Shown: piece after piece, positions 17,511 to 26,516 of the stretch
Layout: each line of letters starts with the position of its first letter
How positions within the stretch are numbered: position 1 is the first letter of the stretch
Made by a program: the position numbers and the translations under genes
Source of the DNA: an uncultured Methanolobus sp.
GTDB lineage: Archaea; Halobacteriota; Methanosarcinia; Methanosarcinales; Methanosarcinaceae
Assembly (NCBI RefSeq): GCF_963665675.1
Contig: NZ_OY762426.1
Coordinates: forward strand, 1,550,001 to 1,614,000
Reading direction: 5' to 3'
DNA: 64,000 bases
The notes under the pieces: generated by a model
The model's input: the letters and a program-made list of their open reading frames with translations, nothing else
Database searches by the model: none
Told to the model about the DNA's origin: nothing

Positions 17511-18146
17511 ATGGGCGTAATCACATCGTTCAAGAGGAATTTTTCAGGCCTTTTTAAAAAACTGTTCAAAAAACAGAATGCCCGAATAGGAATATACGGA
17601 CCGCCAAATGCAGGAAAGACAACTCTTGCTAACCGGATACTGAGAGACTGGACCGGTGATGCAATGGGTTCGGTTTCCCACGTTGCTCATGAAACAAGAA
17701 GAGCAAGGCGCAGGGAAGGAGTGACCATCAATACCAATGGCAGCTCCATCACACTTGATATTATAGATACTCCCGGACTTGCCACAAAGATCGATTTCCA
17801 TGAGTTCATGGAACAGGGAATGGACGAAGCTGAATCCAAAAGACGTGCAAAGGAAGCAACAGAAGGTGTTATTGAGGCTGTTAAATGGCTTGAGAACCTT
17901 GACGGTGTAATTCTTGTCATGGACGCAACCGAGGACCCTTTCACCCAGGTCAACGTGACTGTGATTGGTAACATGGAAGCGAGAGCTCTTCCACTTCTGA
18001 TAGTTGCTAATAAAGTGGATCTTCCTGAAGCTTCTCCTTCAACTATTAGGGACGCTTTCCCGCAACATCCAATGGTTTCCATATCAGCTCTGGAAGGAAA
18101 GAACATAGAGACTTTCTATGAAGAACTTGCAAAGAGGTTTGGGTGA
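17511..18146 (+). CDS. Era-like GTP-binding protein, 211 aa
   Basis: All G motifs are visible: G1 GPPNAGKTT near residue 30, G3 DTPG near 87, G4 NKVD near 165 and G5 SALEG near 190. A basic hydrophobic N-terminus (KRNFSGLFKKLFKK) may contact membrane or RNA. The ATG follows GGAGGGAATGA. It overlaps, or nearly overlaps, the DUF2073 gene behind it; this pair is a recurrent archaeal combination. Exact function is unknown. Confidence 0.87.
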   Translation: MGVITSFKRNFSGLFKKLFKKQNARIGIYGPPNAGKTTLANRILRDWTGDAMGSVSHVAHETRRARRREGVTINTNGSSITLDIIDTPGLATKIDFHEFMEQGMDEAESKRRAKEATEGVIEAVKWLENLDGVILVMDATEDPFTQVNVTVIGNMEARALPLLIVANKVDLPEASPSTIRDAFPQHPMVSISALEGKNIETFYEELAKRFG

Positions 18147-18151
18147 TCGCT

Positions 18152-18514
18152 ATGCAGGGCTTCCAGATGGATCTTGTATCAGAGCACAGGCTGTCTCAAA
18201 TGTCACCTGTTGAGAAGGTCAGGTTTATTATTGATGAGGTAAAAAGCGGAAAGATACTGGTCCTTGAAAAAGGCCTGAGTCCTGAAGAGGAGGCAAGCCT
18301 TATAGAGATGACAATGACTCTTATTGAACCGGACGGATTCTCCGGGATAGAAATGGAAAGCTATCCTTCAGAAGTGGACACATCTTTTCTCGGGAAGATC
18401 CTCAAAAAGAATGCTCTTAAGACGCGTCTGACTGTTATCGGACCTGCTGATCAGTTAAAGACCCTGAAAAAGGATCGCAATATGATCAGTGCACTCATTT
18501 CCACAAACAAGTAA
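18152..18514 (+). CDS. DUF2073-like protein, 120 aa
   Basis: This is a small soluble archaeal protein (MQGFQMDLVSEHRLSQMS...). ATG at 18152 is five bases after GGTGA, which overlaps the stop of the GTPase gene; GTG at 18143 lies inside that signal. It is co-translated with the Era-like GTPase and probably works with it. No catalytic motif is visible. Confidence 0.75.
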   Translation: MQGFQMDLVSEHRLSQMSPVEKVRFIIDEVKSGKILVLEKGLSPEEEASLIEMTMTLIEPDGFSGIEMESYPSEVDTSFLGKILKKNALKTRLTVIGPADQLKTLKKDRNMISALISTNK

Positions 18515-18531
18515 GTTGCGTGAAGCAATAA

Positions 18532-19059
18532 ATGGGTCATAAATTAAGTAAAGAATATGAAATATCACCAAATCTCTCCCTGTCTTCTTTTGAGATGGGG
18601 AGGGATGATGTGAACGTAGTTTGTACCTACGGTAAAATTTCCATATGGTTTGGAAGACAGGTACTGGATGTGGTCATAGGACGGATACTTCTCGGTATAT
18701 CCAAGATCGATCATTCGGCAGTTCATGAACTCGAACTTATTTGTGATTTTGATGAAATTATGGATTACGAGAGCCATGGTTACGTTCTCGTGTCTTATGC
18801 AAAGTCAAAAGACGGTTACAGAACAACTTTCAATGTTCCTTTTTCCAGCAAAAAAGCTCTTTACAAACTTGCAGGTTCTATAACCGAAGAACTTAAAGAT
18901 AAGGACACTATCTTAGACTGCTACTGGACCGGGGACGACTCTGATATCATGCGTTTGTATGAAGGATTAAGTGTTACCATTGAAGGCTGGAAGCTTAAAA
19001 GCATCAATTATAAGGATGATGTAAAAGAAAAGCAAGGTGATTTTATAATTTCTGATTGA
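18532..19059 (+). CDS. Conserved-looking hypothetical protein, 175 aa
   Basis: I do not recognise the family. The protein is beta-rich and soluble, with no signal peptide or metal motif. It lies 17 bases after the DUF2073 gene and 17 bases before the hexuloisomerase gene, so it belongs to the same transcription unit. Codon use looks like that of its neighbours, which supports a real gene. Confidence 0.65.
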   Translation: MGHKLSKEYEISPNLSLSSFEMGRDDVNVVCTYGKISIWFGRQVLDVVIGRILLGISKIDHSAVHELELICDFDEIMDYESHGYVLVSYAKSKDGYRTTFNVPFSSKKALYKLAGSITEELKDKDTILDCYWTGDDSDIMRLYEGLSVTIEGWKLKSINYKDDVKEKQGDFIISD

Positions 19060-19076
19060 TTTATTGAGGACCTCTG

Positions 19077-19685
19077 ATGAAAGAAATCCAATTAACTGAA
19101 TGTAAATACTTAACTTCTTCTATTTTATTGATGGCTGAGCACCTTGAAAAGGTTGCCAATGAACTTGATAAAGATTCTGTCAGGCAGATGCTTGTAGATA
19201 TAATGGGTGCAAAGCGTATATTTGTCATGGGAGCCGGCCGTTCAGGTCTTGTAGGAAGGGCATTTGCCATGAGACTGATGCATCTCGGACTGACATCACA
19301 TGTTGTTGGTGAATCAACAACTCCTGCTGTCAGCAACGGTGATGTGGTGATTGCAATCTCCGGCTCAGGCCAGACCCGTTCCATTGCAAACCTGGGAAAA
19401 GTCGCCAAGGAAATAGGCGCAAAACTTGTAACAATCACATCCAACAGTGAGTCCACGCTTGGTGAGTTATCCGATACTGTAATTGCGCTTCCCGGAAGGT
19501 CAAAGGATGATGCAGGCGGATATGTCGAGCGTCACATGCGTGGTGAATATACTTATCTTACTCCTCTTGGTACTTCTTTTGAAACATCTTCAAGCGTGTT
19601 CCTTGATGCCGTTATTGCAGAACTGATTTTCATAACAGGAGCCTCAGAAGAAGAACTCAAGTCAAGACACACAAATATCGAATAA
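19077..19685 (+). CDS. hxlB: 6-phospho-3-hexuloisomerase, SIS domain, 202 aa
   Basis: It isomerises 3-hexulose 6-phosphate and fructose 6-phosphate in the ribulose monophosphate route, which archaea use to make pentoses. The SIS fold signatures GAGRSGLVGRAFAMRL (near residue 45) and ISGSGQTRSI (near 95), the conserved TPLGTSFE and the ~200-aa length fit the enzyme. GAGG precedes the ATG. The partner hexulose-phosphate synthase is not in the window. It is followed after 16 bases by an aminotransferase. Confidence 0.9.
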   Translation: MKEIQLTECKYLTSSILLMAEHLEKVANELDKDSVRQMLVDIMGAKRIFVMGAGRSGLVGRAFAMRLMHLGLTSHVVGESTTPAVSNGDVVIAISGSGQTRSIANLGKVAKEIGAKLVTITSNSESTLGELSDTVIALPGRSKDDAGGYVERHMRGEYTYLTPLGTSFETSSSVFLDAVIAELIFITGASEEELKSRHTNIE

Positions 19686-19701
19686 AGTTCAAAGTGATAA
19701 C

Positions 19702-20823
19702 ATGCCTGATTCGAAGTTCGCACAGAGGGTTCTGGGTATTGATATTTCCGGGATAAGAAAAATGTTTGAGGGCGCAGGCCCAAATTCTATTAATCTTGGT
19801 CTCGGACAGCCGGATTATGATACACCGCAGCACATTAAGCAGGCTGCCATCAATGCTATCAATGAAGGATTTACAGGTTATACTCCGGGTCCGGGGATTC
19901 CTGAACTTCTACGGGCTTTGAGTTCCAAATTCAAAGATCAGAACAATTTTGAAGTCTTGCCGGATGAGATCATTGTTACATCCGGTGCATCAGAAGCTCT
20001 TGAACTTGCCATAACATCCCTGGTAAATCCAGGAGATGATGTGCTGATAGCAAATCCGGGTTTTGTATCCTATAATTCTCTGGTACATATTATGGGTGGA
20101 AGTGTAACACCTTTGCCTCTTGCAGATGACCTCACAATTAGTCCGGATGTTGTGATGGAGAGTATAGGTCCGAAAACGAAGGCTATCATCATTAATTCTC
20201 CTGCAAATCCCACTGGTGCTGTGCAGAGTAAGAGTGACATGAAGGCATTTGCAGAAATAGCTGACGATTATAATCTGACAATAATCTCTGATGAAGTGTA
20301 CGAGCATTTCATCTATGAAGGTGAGCACGTAAGTCCTGCTCAGTTCTCAGATAATGTGATTACAATCAATGCAGTTTCAAAGTCATTCTCTATGACAGGA
20401 TGGAGGATCGGTTACGTTGCTGCAAGGAAAGAATATACCGAGCAGATGATCAAGGTCCACCAGTATGTGCAGGCATGTGCCAATTCCATTGCCCAGAAGG
20501 CTGCATACGCAGCTATCTCAGGCCCGATGGATTCTGTCTATGCAATGCGTGATGAATTCAAAGCTCGCAGGGATATGCTTGTTGAAGGTCTGAATTCCAT
20601 AGGACTTAAATGTGAATCTCCAAAGGGCGCATTCTACGCTTTCCCTGAAGTTCCCAGGGGAACAACATCAGATGAAATTGCTTCAAAACTAATTTCTAAC
20701 GGAGTAATAGTTGTCCCTGGTACTGCCTTTGGTGACCGCGGAGAAGGGCACATACGCCTTTCCTACGCTTCATCCATGGACAATCTTAAAAAAGCTCTTG
20801 ATATAATGGAAAAAGTATTGTGA
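19702..20823 (+). CDS. Class I/II PLP-dependent aminotransferase (aspartate type), 373 aa
   Basis: It transfers amino groups with pyridoxal phosphate. The PLP lysine lies in NAVSKSFSMTGWRIGY, near residue 230. Other family features are GLGQPDYDTP at the N-terminus, NSPANPTGA, SDEVYEHF and a C-terminal arginine in HIRLSYA. Aspartate is the likely amino donor, but alanine or aromatic substrates cannot be excluded. GTGATAAC precedes the ATG. It converges with the Nog1-like GTPase gene with 5 bases between stops. Confidence 0.88.
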   Translation: MPDSKFAQRVLGIDISGIRKMFEGAGPNSINLGLGQPDYDTPQHIKQAAINAINEGFTGYTPGPGIPELLRALSSKFKDQNNFEVLPDEIIVTSGASEALELAITSLVNPGDDVLIANPGFVSYNSLVHIMGGSVTPLPLADDLTISPDVVMESIGPKTKAIIINSPANPTGAVQSKSDMKAFAEIADDYNLTIISDEVYEHFIYEGEHVSPAQFSDNVITINAVSKSFSMTGWRIGYVAARKEYTEQMIKVHQYVQACANSIAQKAAYAAISGPMDSVYAMRDEFKARRDMLVEGLNSIGLKCESPKGAFYAFPEVPRGTTSDEIASKLISNGVIVVPGTAFGDRGEGHIRLSYASSMDNLKKALDIMEKVL

Positions 20824-20828
20824 TGACT

Positions 20829-21833
20829 TTAATAGTCATCCGTTATCTCATTTTCTTCAACTGTTTCTTTTTCTGCGATAGCTTTTTTGACCATCTCTAT
20901 AAGAGTTGAAGTTACTTCTTCGATGCCTTCTCCGGTTGCAGTTGACATCTTCATGTCTGCAAAGTCAAGCTCTCTGAACTGTGGCAGGTCTGCCTTGTTG
21001 GCTACTACCAGGACCGGCAACTTAAACCCACTGCGAACTTCTTCAAGCATACGTTTCTGGTCTTCGATCTCATATCCGCATGTTTCTGTTGCATCAATAA
21101 TGAAAAGAACAACCGCATCGAGGTTCTTCAGTGCTGTAATAGCCTGAAGTTCGATCTCATTGCGCTCTGACATTGGCCTGTCAAGAAGACCTGGTGTATC
21201 CATTACCTGATACCTGTCATTACCAACAAAGAAATGTCCGATTGACACTCCCTTTGTAGTAAATGGGTAAGAAGCTATCTCTGGCGTTGCTCCGGTAATC
21301 TTTGTGACAAAACTGGATTTTCCAATGTTTGGGTATCCTGCAACAACAATTGTTGGTTCATCACTTACCGATGGCAGTTTTCTGAGCTTGTTACGTGACT
21401 CGTTCAGGAAAAGAAGGTCCTTGTCAATTGAGCGCATGATGGATGACAATCTCCCAAAACATTGTTTTCTGACAGGCAAAGGGTCTCTAGCTTTTCTCAC
21501 CTTGCCAACATGGTCCCTTGTAACCTCATGTATTTTTGCGCTGGCCCAGTCAAGCCTGCTCAGGGATTGTCTCATATCGTCAACGCCTGCCATAACATCT
21601 GCCAGTTCGTAATAGAAAGGTGGCAGATTCTCAAAAGTAGGAAATCTTCTGACAATGTTTTTCAGGTTATCCGTAAGTATGTTACCAGCAGTCAGCATCA
21701 TTGATTCGTTTGCTTCAATTGCTGTTTTTCTTCCACTTATAGTCTTTCCGGACATGGCTCTGGTTGCTCTTCTGAAAGCCTTATCCAGTAATTCTTCGGA
21801 TGTCTGGACTGTATTAATTTTCTCAAAAATCAT
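20829..21833 (-). CDS. Nog1-like GTPase of the Obg family, 334 aa
   Basis: An N-terminal helical bundle (residues 1-~150) typical of Nog1 is followed by a G domain: G1 GYPNIGKSS near 168, G3 DTPGLLDRP near 215, G4 NKAD near 285 and G5 STATGEG near 302. Nog1 acts in large ribosomal subunit assembly. The archaeal form is shorter than the eukaryotic one. AGGA precedes the ATG at 21833. Confidence 0.9.
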   Translation of the reverse strand: MIFEKINTVQTSEELLDKAFRRATRAMSGKTISGRKTAIEANESMMLTAGNILTDNLKNIVRRFPTFENLPPFYYELADVMAGVDDMRQSLSRLDWASAKIHEVTRDHVGKVRKARDPLPVRKQCFGRLSSIMRSIDKDLLFLNESRNKLRKLPSVSDEPTIVVAGYPNIGKSSFVTKITGATPEIASYPFTTKGVSIGHFFVGNDRYQVMDTPGLLDRPMSERNEIELQAITALKNLDAVVLFIIDATETCGYEIEDQKRMLEEVRSGFKLPVLVVANKADLPQFRELDFADMKMSTATGEGIEEVTSTLIEMVKKAIAEKETVEENEITDDY

Positions 21834-22005
21834 GTTTCTTCCTGTCGTGGCTTCAAATCACTTCAACATATAAATCCCTGTTCCTATAAATAGAATCTTT
21901 ACATATTGCCTGATTTGGGCTCACCTGCGGAGGTACTATACTATGCTTTATATATCTCCTTAGAGTATCTATAAACTATATTTGAGTTTATGGACCGGTG
22001 ATTTT

Positions 22006-22881
22006 GTGGAACTGACTCCTATTCAGAAAGATATTCTTATTGCATTGATCAATCTCCAGAGAGAAAAAGATCGAGCTGTTAAAGGTGAGGAAATTGCAGA
22101 GCTTATTAGCAGGAATCCCGGCACTGTCCGGAATCAGATGCAATCTCTGAAAGTCCTCGGGCTCGTTGAAGGTGTCCCTGGTCCTAAAGGCGGATACAAA
22201 GCTACAGGCGAGGCCTATGAAGCTTTAAGCATTACTGCCATGGATCATGAGGCAAGTGTCCCGATTTTCAAAAACGATCAGCTTGTGGACGGCGCAACAG
22301 TAGCTGAGATCAGTTTTACCACAGTAAGACATCCTGATCTTTGTCACGGTATGTTAAAAGTACTTGGTAACATAAAGGGATTTGAACAGGGTGACCTTGT
22401 TCAGGCAGGTCCGACACCTGTAAACAAACTGGTAGTTCGCGGCGAAATCGTAGGAAGGGATGATACCCAGAACACTCTTGTTTTCTCAATCAATGAGATG
22501 ATCTCCCTGCCAAAGAAGCCTGTTAAGAACTATGCCAAGACAGATATGATCTCTATAGGTCTGAATGCGACAATTCAGGAAACTGCACGCATTCTGGTTG
22601 ACCGTAGTATCCATGGTGCACCTGTAATGGATGAAGATGATACCATTCTTGGAGTCGTTACATTTACAGATATTGCAGATGCCGTAGCAAGTGGCAAAAT
22701 GACTGCAAAGGTAAAGGACATTATGACTCGCGACCTTATAACCGTGGATTCGGAAACATCCCTCTATGATGCTGTAAGGGTATTCGATACTCACAATATT
22801 GGGTTCATACTGGTATTATATGATGGTGCTCCAAAAGGTGTCCTTTCCAAAAAGGACGTTTTTCACGAACTGGTCACATAA
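22006..22881 (+). CDS. Winged-helix protein with two CBS domains, 291 aa
   Basis: Residues ~1-75 form a winged helix (LTPIQKDILIALINLQREK... NPGTVRNQMQSLKVLGLVEG), followed by an archaeal linker domain and a tandem CBS pair from ~170 (DMISIGLNATIQETARIL, VKDIMTRDLITVDSETS). CBS pairs bind adenosyl nucleotides, so this is probably an energy-sensing regulator. I chose GTG at 22006, three bases after GGTGAT; a TTG at 21982 would place that signal inside the gene. TATA-like TTTATATATC lies at 21947-21956. Confidence 0.85.
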   Translation: MELTPIQKDILIALINLQREKDRAVKGEEIAELISRNPGTVRNQMQSLKVLGLVEGVPGPKGGYKATGEAYEALSITAMDHEASVPIFKNDQLVDGATVAEISFTTVRHPDLCHGMLKVLGNIKGFEQGDLVQAGPTPVNKLVVRGEIVGRDDTQNTLVFSINEMISLPKKPVKNYAKTDMISIGLNATIQETARILVDRSIHGAPVMDEDDTILGVVTFTDIADAVASGKMTAKVKDIMTRDLITVDSETSLYDAVRVFDTHNIGFILVLYDGAPKGVLSKKDVFHELVT

Positions 22882-22909
22882 AAATAATAGGGAATATAGT
22901 TCTAAAGGA

Positions 22910-23209
22910 CTATTTTCTTCTTTTCTTAAGTTCAGTGGTAATCTCATCAAGGGTTATTCCTTTGGCCACAAACATAACCATAAGATGGAACAAAAGGTCT
23001 GATGATTCGTATATCATCTCTTCCTTGTTTTCGCTCTTTACAGCAAGAATAGTTTCAATGGATTCCTCTCCTACTTTTTCCAGTATTTTGTCAATACCTT
23101 TTCTGTGATTGAGTAAAGAACAGACGTATGAATCTTCAGAAGGGTTCTCTTTTCTGTCTGTTATTATGTCGTAAAGCTCGCTAAGTATTGAGAGATCAGT
23201 TTCAGGCAT
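22910..23209 (-). CDS. hisE: Phosphoribosyl-ATP pyrophosphatase, 99 aa
   Basis: This is the second step of histidine synthesis (PR-ATP to PR-AMP). The all-alpha MazG-like fold shows [15 protein letters not shown] and [13 protein letters not shown], which carry the metal-binding glutamates and aspartate. It stands alone, without HisI fused. AGGATAAATC precedes the ATG. Other his genes in this window, hisF at 43723 and hisH at 48546, are dispersed. Confidence 0.92.
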   Translation of the reverse strand: MPETDLSILSELYDIITDRKENPSEDSYVCSLLNHRKGIDKILEKVGEESIETILAVKSENKEEMIYESSDLLFHLMVMFVAKGITLDEITTELKKRRK

Positions 23210-23314
23210 GATTTATCCTTTCCTGATAGAAGGTAATCATATTACATCTTTATGGTGCACACTTTAAGCGGGTAAGCTGAGTTTCAGGATCAACAGCTCA
23301 AAAACAGTTATAGT

Positions 23315-23371
23315 GACGTTGGTTGTAATCCACACACAATATGACGGGATAGTGTTGGTTATACCAACGTC
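23315..23371 (-). promoter_or_regulatory. Two competing stem-loops upstream of hisE
   Basis: ACCAACGTC at 23363-23371 can pair with GACGTTGGT at 23315-23323, or its ACCAAC part with the adjacent GTTGGT at 23354-23359. The two pairings exclude each other. The site lies between the aconitase-type gene and hisE on the minus strand, so it could be an attenuator, a terminator for the upstream gene or a dyad operator. No terminator T run is seen. Confidence 0.3.
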
Positions 23372-23446
23372 TGGAATTATCATACAAATTTGTTTAATAT
23401 ATCTTTTGTGGTCTCACAGTTGAAAAAAAGAAAGAAAAAACGGGGA

Positions 23447-24727
23447 TCAGATCTTTCTCGGATCTGTAATTTCTCCTGTAAGTGCTGATGCTGCAGCGGT
23501 TGCCGGTGAGCTCAGGTACACGAAAGACTGGGGGCTTCCTTCACGTCCCTTAAAATTACGGTTGGATGTTGCAAGTCCGACCTCTCCCTCACCGAGAAGT
23601 CCGAAAGAACCTCCCATACATGGACCACAGCATGGTGATTCCACCATTGCACCTGCTTCCATGAACTGCTCAATGTAGCCTGCCTTGAGGACCTTCATGT
23701 ATTCTGTCCTTGATGCAGGGATGATAAGAAGTCTCACGTCCTTTGCAACAGGTTCGTCACCCATCATTTTTGCCACAACTTCGATATCCTCAAACCTTCC
23801 GTTTGTACAGGAACCTACAAAGATCTGGTCAACCTTGGTACCTTCAACTTCTGTCACAGGCTTAACGTTATCTACGTTGTGCGGACATGCGACCTGTGGT
23901 TCAAGATTGCTGATGTCATACTTGTGAAGTTCGCATTCTGCACCTTCGTCAGACTTCCAGTATGGATCAAACTCATAGTCTGGTATTCTTTCCTTAAGGT
24001 ACTTCTCTGTAACTGCATCAGCTTCGATGATCCCTGCCTTGCCGCCCATTTCAATGGCCATGTTGGAGATGGTCATTCGCTCGGACATTGGAAGCGAGCT
24101 GATAGCTGAACCTGCATATTCTGCTGCCTTGTATCTGGCACCTTCTGCACCTACATCTCCTATGAGGTGGAGGATAATGTCCTTTGAGTAGACATGTTCA
24201 GGAAGCTTTCCTTCAACCTCAAACCTGATTGTGTCAGGTACCTTGAACCAGAGTTTTCCTGATGCAAAGACTGCTGCCATGTCAGTTGAGCCGATACCTG
24301 TTGAGAATGCACCGAGTGAACCGTATGCACAGGTGTGTGAGTCGGAACCTACGACGAGGTCTCCTGGCTTAACGTGTCCCTTTTCAGGCATTACCTGGTG
24401 GCAGACTCCTTCGTAAACGTCATAGTTGATTATGCCCTGTTCCTTTGCGAACTTTCTGAGCATGATGTGGTTCTGTGCAGCGTTAAGTGAGTCTGCAGGA
24501 ACCTGGTGGTCGAAGAGAATTACGATCTTGCTTGGATCCCATACCTTCTTCTCTTCTTTGTCCCTCATGATCTCGTAGAATCCTTCTACTGCAAGAGGTC
24601 CTGTGATGTCATGGGTCATTGCCCTGTCTATATTGGCCAGTACGAATTCTCCGGCTTTCACCGTCTTCCCGGCAGCCTTTGAAAAGATCTTCTCAGAGAT
24701 CGTCATAGGTTCATTATTAGTGGACAT
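23447..24727 (-). CDS. hacA: 3-isopropylmalate dehydratase/homoaconitase large subunit, 426 aa
   Basis: This is an aconitase-family enzyme with a [4Fe-4S] cluster: ligand cysteines lie in VGSCTNGR (near residue 300) and CCGPCMGG (near 360), and substrate-binding [15 protein letters not shown] near 128. Methanogens have two such paralogues, one for leucine and one (HacA) for 2-oxosuberate in coenzyme B synthesis. The C-terminal [20 protein letters not shown] fits both, so HacA is a preference only. The small subunit is not adjacent. AGGA precedes the ATG. Confidence 0.85.
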   Translation of the reverse strand: MSTNNEPMTISEKIFSKAAGKTVKAGEFVLANIDRAMTHDITGPLAVEGFYEIMRDKEEKKVWDPSKIVILFDHQVPADSLNAAQNHIMLRKFAKEQGIINYDVYEGVCHQVMPEKGHVKPGDLVVGSDSHTCAYGSLGAFSTGIGSTDMAAVFASGKLWFKVPDTIRFEVEGKLPEHVYSKDIILHLIGDVGAEGARYKAAEYAGSAISSLPMSERMTISNMAIEMGGKAGIIEADAVTEKYLKERIPDYEFDPYWKSDEGAECELHKYDISNLEPQVACPHNVDNVKPVTEVEGTKVDQIFVGSCTNGRFEDIEVVAKMMGDEPVAKDVRLLIIPASRTEYMKVLKAGYIEQFMEAGAMVESPCCGPCMGGSFGLLGEGEVGLATSNRNFKGREGSPQSFVYLSSPATAAASALTGEITDPRKI

Positions 24728-24803
24728 GTTTATTCCTGCATAATGTTTATTTATTATAAATCAATCGATAAACTGAAAGGTAATGTGATAATTCAGATTA
24801 AAC

Positions 24804-25514
24804 TCAGACTATTTTCCTGATCTTTGAACTTCCCTCACTATAATGGACGATGTAATTTAAGTATCCTTGCTTCAGCCCGGATTCCGCAATATTAAGGCAA
24901 TTTTCTCCTGCTTTGAGCCCGGTATACTTCTGATATGTGAGGATGGTATCCTCAAGTTCCAGAATATATCTTCTGAGTACCAGCTCTGCAAGCTCAAAAC
25001 TTTCCTGTGTTCCAATTTGTTTCCCGATACCTTCACATTCCGAAGTGTTGAGCTTAAGTCCTTCCATGTAGAATGGATAAGTACTGCACAGTAAAGGTCT
25101 TAGTTTGTAAATCTCACAATGGTTGTCTGTGGTACTATCAGGGATGAAGGAACAATCCTTGCTCTCCTTTCGGCGAAGCATCCATCCAAATGTATGTATA
25201 TTGCCATCTTCATCGACCATGCCATCGTTTGCAAGGTTTCTGCATTCTTCTTCTGCTGAGTCCACTTCTATGGTGAAAGGTTCTGCTATATATTCCCATT
25301 TGAGCTTACTTTCTTCCTGGATTTTCCTGATTTCTTCCGGAGTCAATGCAACCCGATTGTCTCCGTATTTTTTCCGGCAGCATTTTCCACACATCAGGCA
25401 CTGAAATCCAATTTTTTGTATCTCATCTGCAATTTGCTGCACATCTATTTTTTTAGCAGCATTAAGTTCTGTTTCAAGATTGTGGATGAGCATTTCTTTT
25501 AGTTTCTCATTCAT
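24804..25514 (-). CDS. YkgJ-type zinc/iron cysteine-cluster protein, 236 aa
   Basis: Residues ~30-45 read CLMCGKCCRKKYGDNR, the start of the YkgJ cysteine cluster. Further cysteines lie in DNHCEIYKLRPLLCSTYPF, where Cxx(Y)xxRPxxCxxYPF is the family signature. The role is unknown; it is presumed to bind a metal. The C-terminal ~90 residues are a helical addition. AGGATAAGCAG precedes the ATG at 25514. Confidence 0.8.
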   Translation of the reverse strand: MNEKLKEMLIHNLETELNAAKKIDVQQIADEIQKIGFQCLMCGKCCRKKYGDNRVALTPEEIRKIQEESKLKWEYIAEPFTIEVDSAEEECRNLANDGMVDEDGNIHTFGWMLRRKESKDCSFIPDSTTDNHCEIYKLRPLLCSTYPFYMEGLKLNTSECEGIGKQIGTQESFELAELVLRRYILELEDTILTYQKYTGLKAGENCLNIAESGLKQGYLNYIVHYSEGSSKIRKIV

Positions 25515-26516
25515 CTGCTTATCCTGAAGGTCTTAATGATTTATCAGTTATATGGAGCTCATTATCTCTGTTGGTGATGAATATAGCAGATATAAACCAA
25601 ATAGTTATATTAAAGTATAGACATCATTTTATGTATTATCTAGTGCCATGTGATGAAATTGCGACTTCCTGCTTCAATCTTAATCAGATGGACCACCTAT
25701 GTAGAATTTTACTTTGGAATTCCTGAATCCTGGTCAAAAAGCCATGGTTTCTGTTGTAAATTAAGTTGAACACGGTCCGTGCCATATTAGGTCGGTACAT
25801 ACAAAGAATCAGGCATATATGTTGGTATATTGTACTTATGACCGGAGTATGAACTCTGTATTACTTGAAAATTACATTTATGATTTTGTAAGTTCATGCA
25901 GTTATGCGCATTCTTACGTATTCTTTTATGGGGGTTATGTATGATTTTTCTGTAGTAATGTTGTGTTATGATATGTTATGTTATTGTGTGCATTGGTGCC
26001 TGGTTGTGCTATCCTCCATTTTTTGGCTCTGTAGAAATCCTGCCATTAAATCATTAAGAAGTTTGTAAATTGATTTATGATAAGTCATGAATAATTGGAG
26101 TTGTCCCGAAGGGTCCGGCAAAGCCGGCGTTTTCCCACAATAAGAAACAAAAAATCTGTAAATACCTTGTACTTTCTTCTCAAGGACTTCTGTAGAATTC
26201 TCTGTATAAACGCAATAGCCTTTGTAATATCTTCTGTGTAGCAGCATGGGAATGTGCCGCCTTCGGCGGATAGCTACTTTGTTTTTAGATTACGGTCATT
26301 TTTGTGGACATGAAAATGAGCAATGTTTGTGTCACTCAGATAAACCGAATTTCTACTAAGCTTATTTTCCGACAACATATATAGTATTGCATGATATTAT
26401 ACATTATATCTTTTCAAGCGTACATGTTACTATATATGCATCATGTTATACATTATTTAATGTATATTTTGATTATAACAACCTGCCAAACACTGTAAAA
26501 ACAATGGCAGAAGAGC
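25515..26516. other. Gene-poor AT-rich kilobase with GC-rich palindromes
   Basis: No convincing gene is visible. In otherwise AT-rich DNA there are three short perfect stem-loops with three-base loops: CCC-GAA-GGG at 26105-26113, CCGGC-AAA-GCCGG at 26115-26127 and CCGCC-TTC-GGCGG at 26257-26269. A GGCTCTGTAGAAATCC near 26020 resembles an insertion-sequence end. A minus-strand open frame at 25981-26247 has no recognisable domain. The stretch may hold IS debris or a small RNA. Confidence 0.45.

Noticed and set aside
25981..26247. 88-codon minus-strand open frame
   Set aside because: No recognisable domain, low-complexity surroundings, and it spans GC-rich palindromes; more likely repeat or IS debris.
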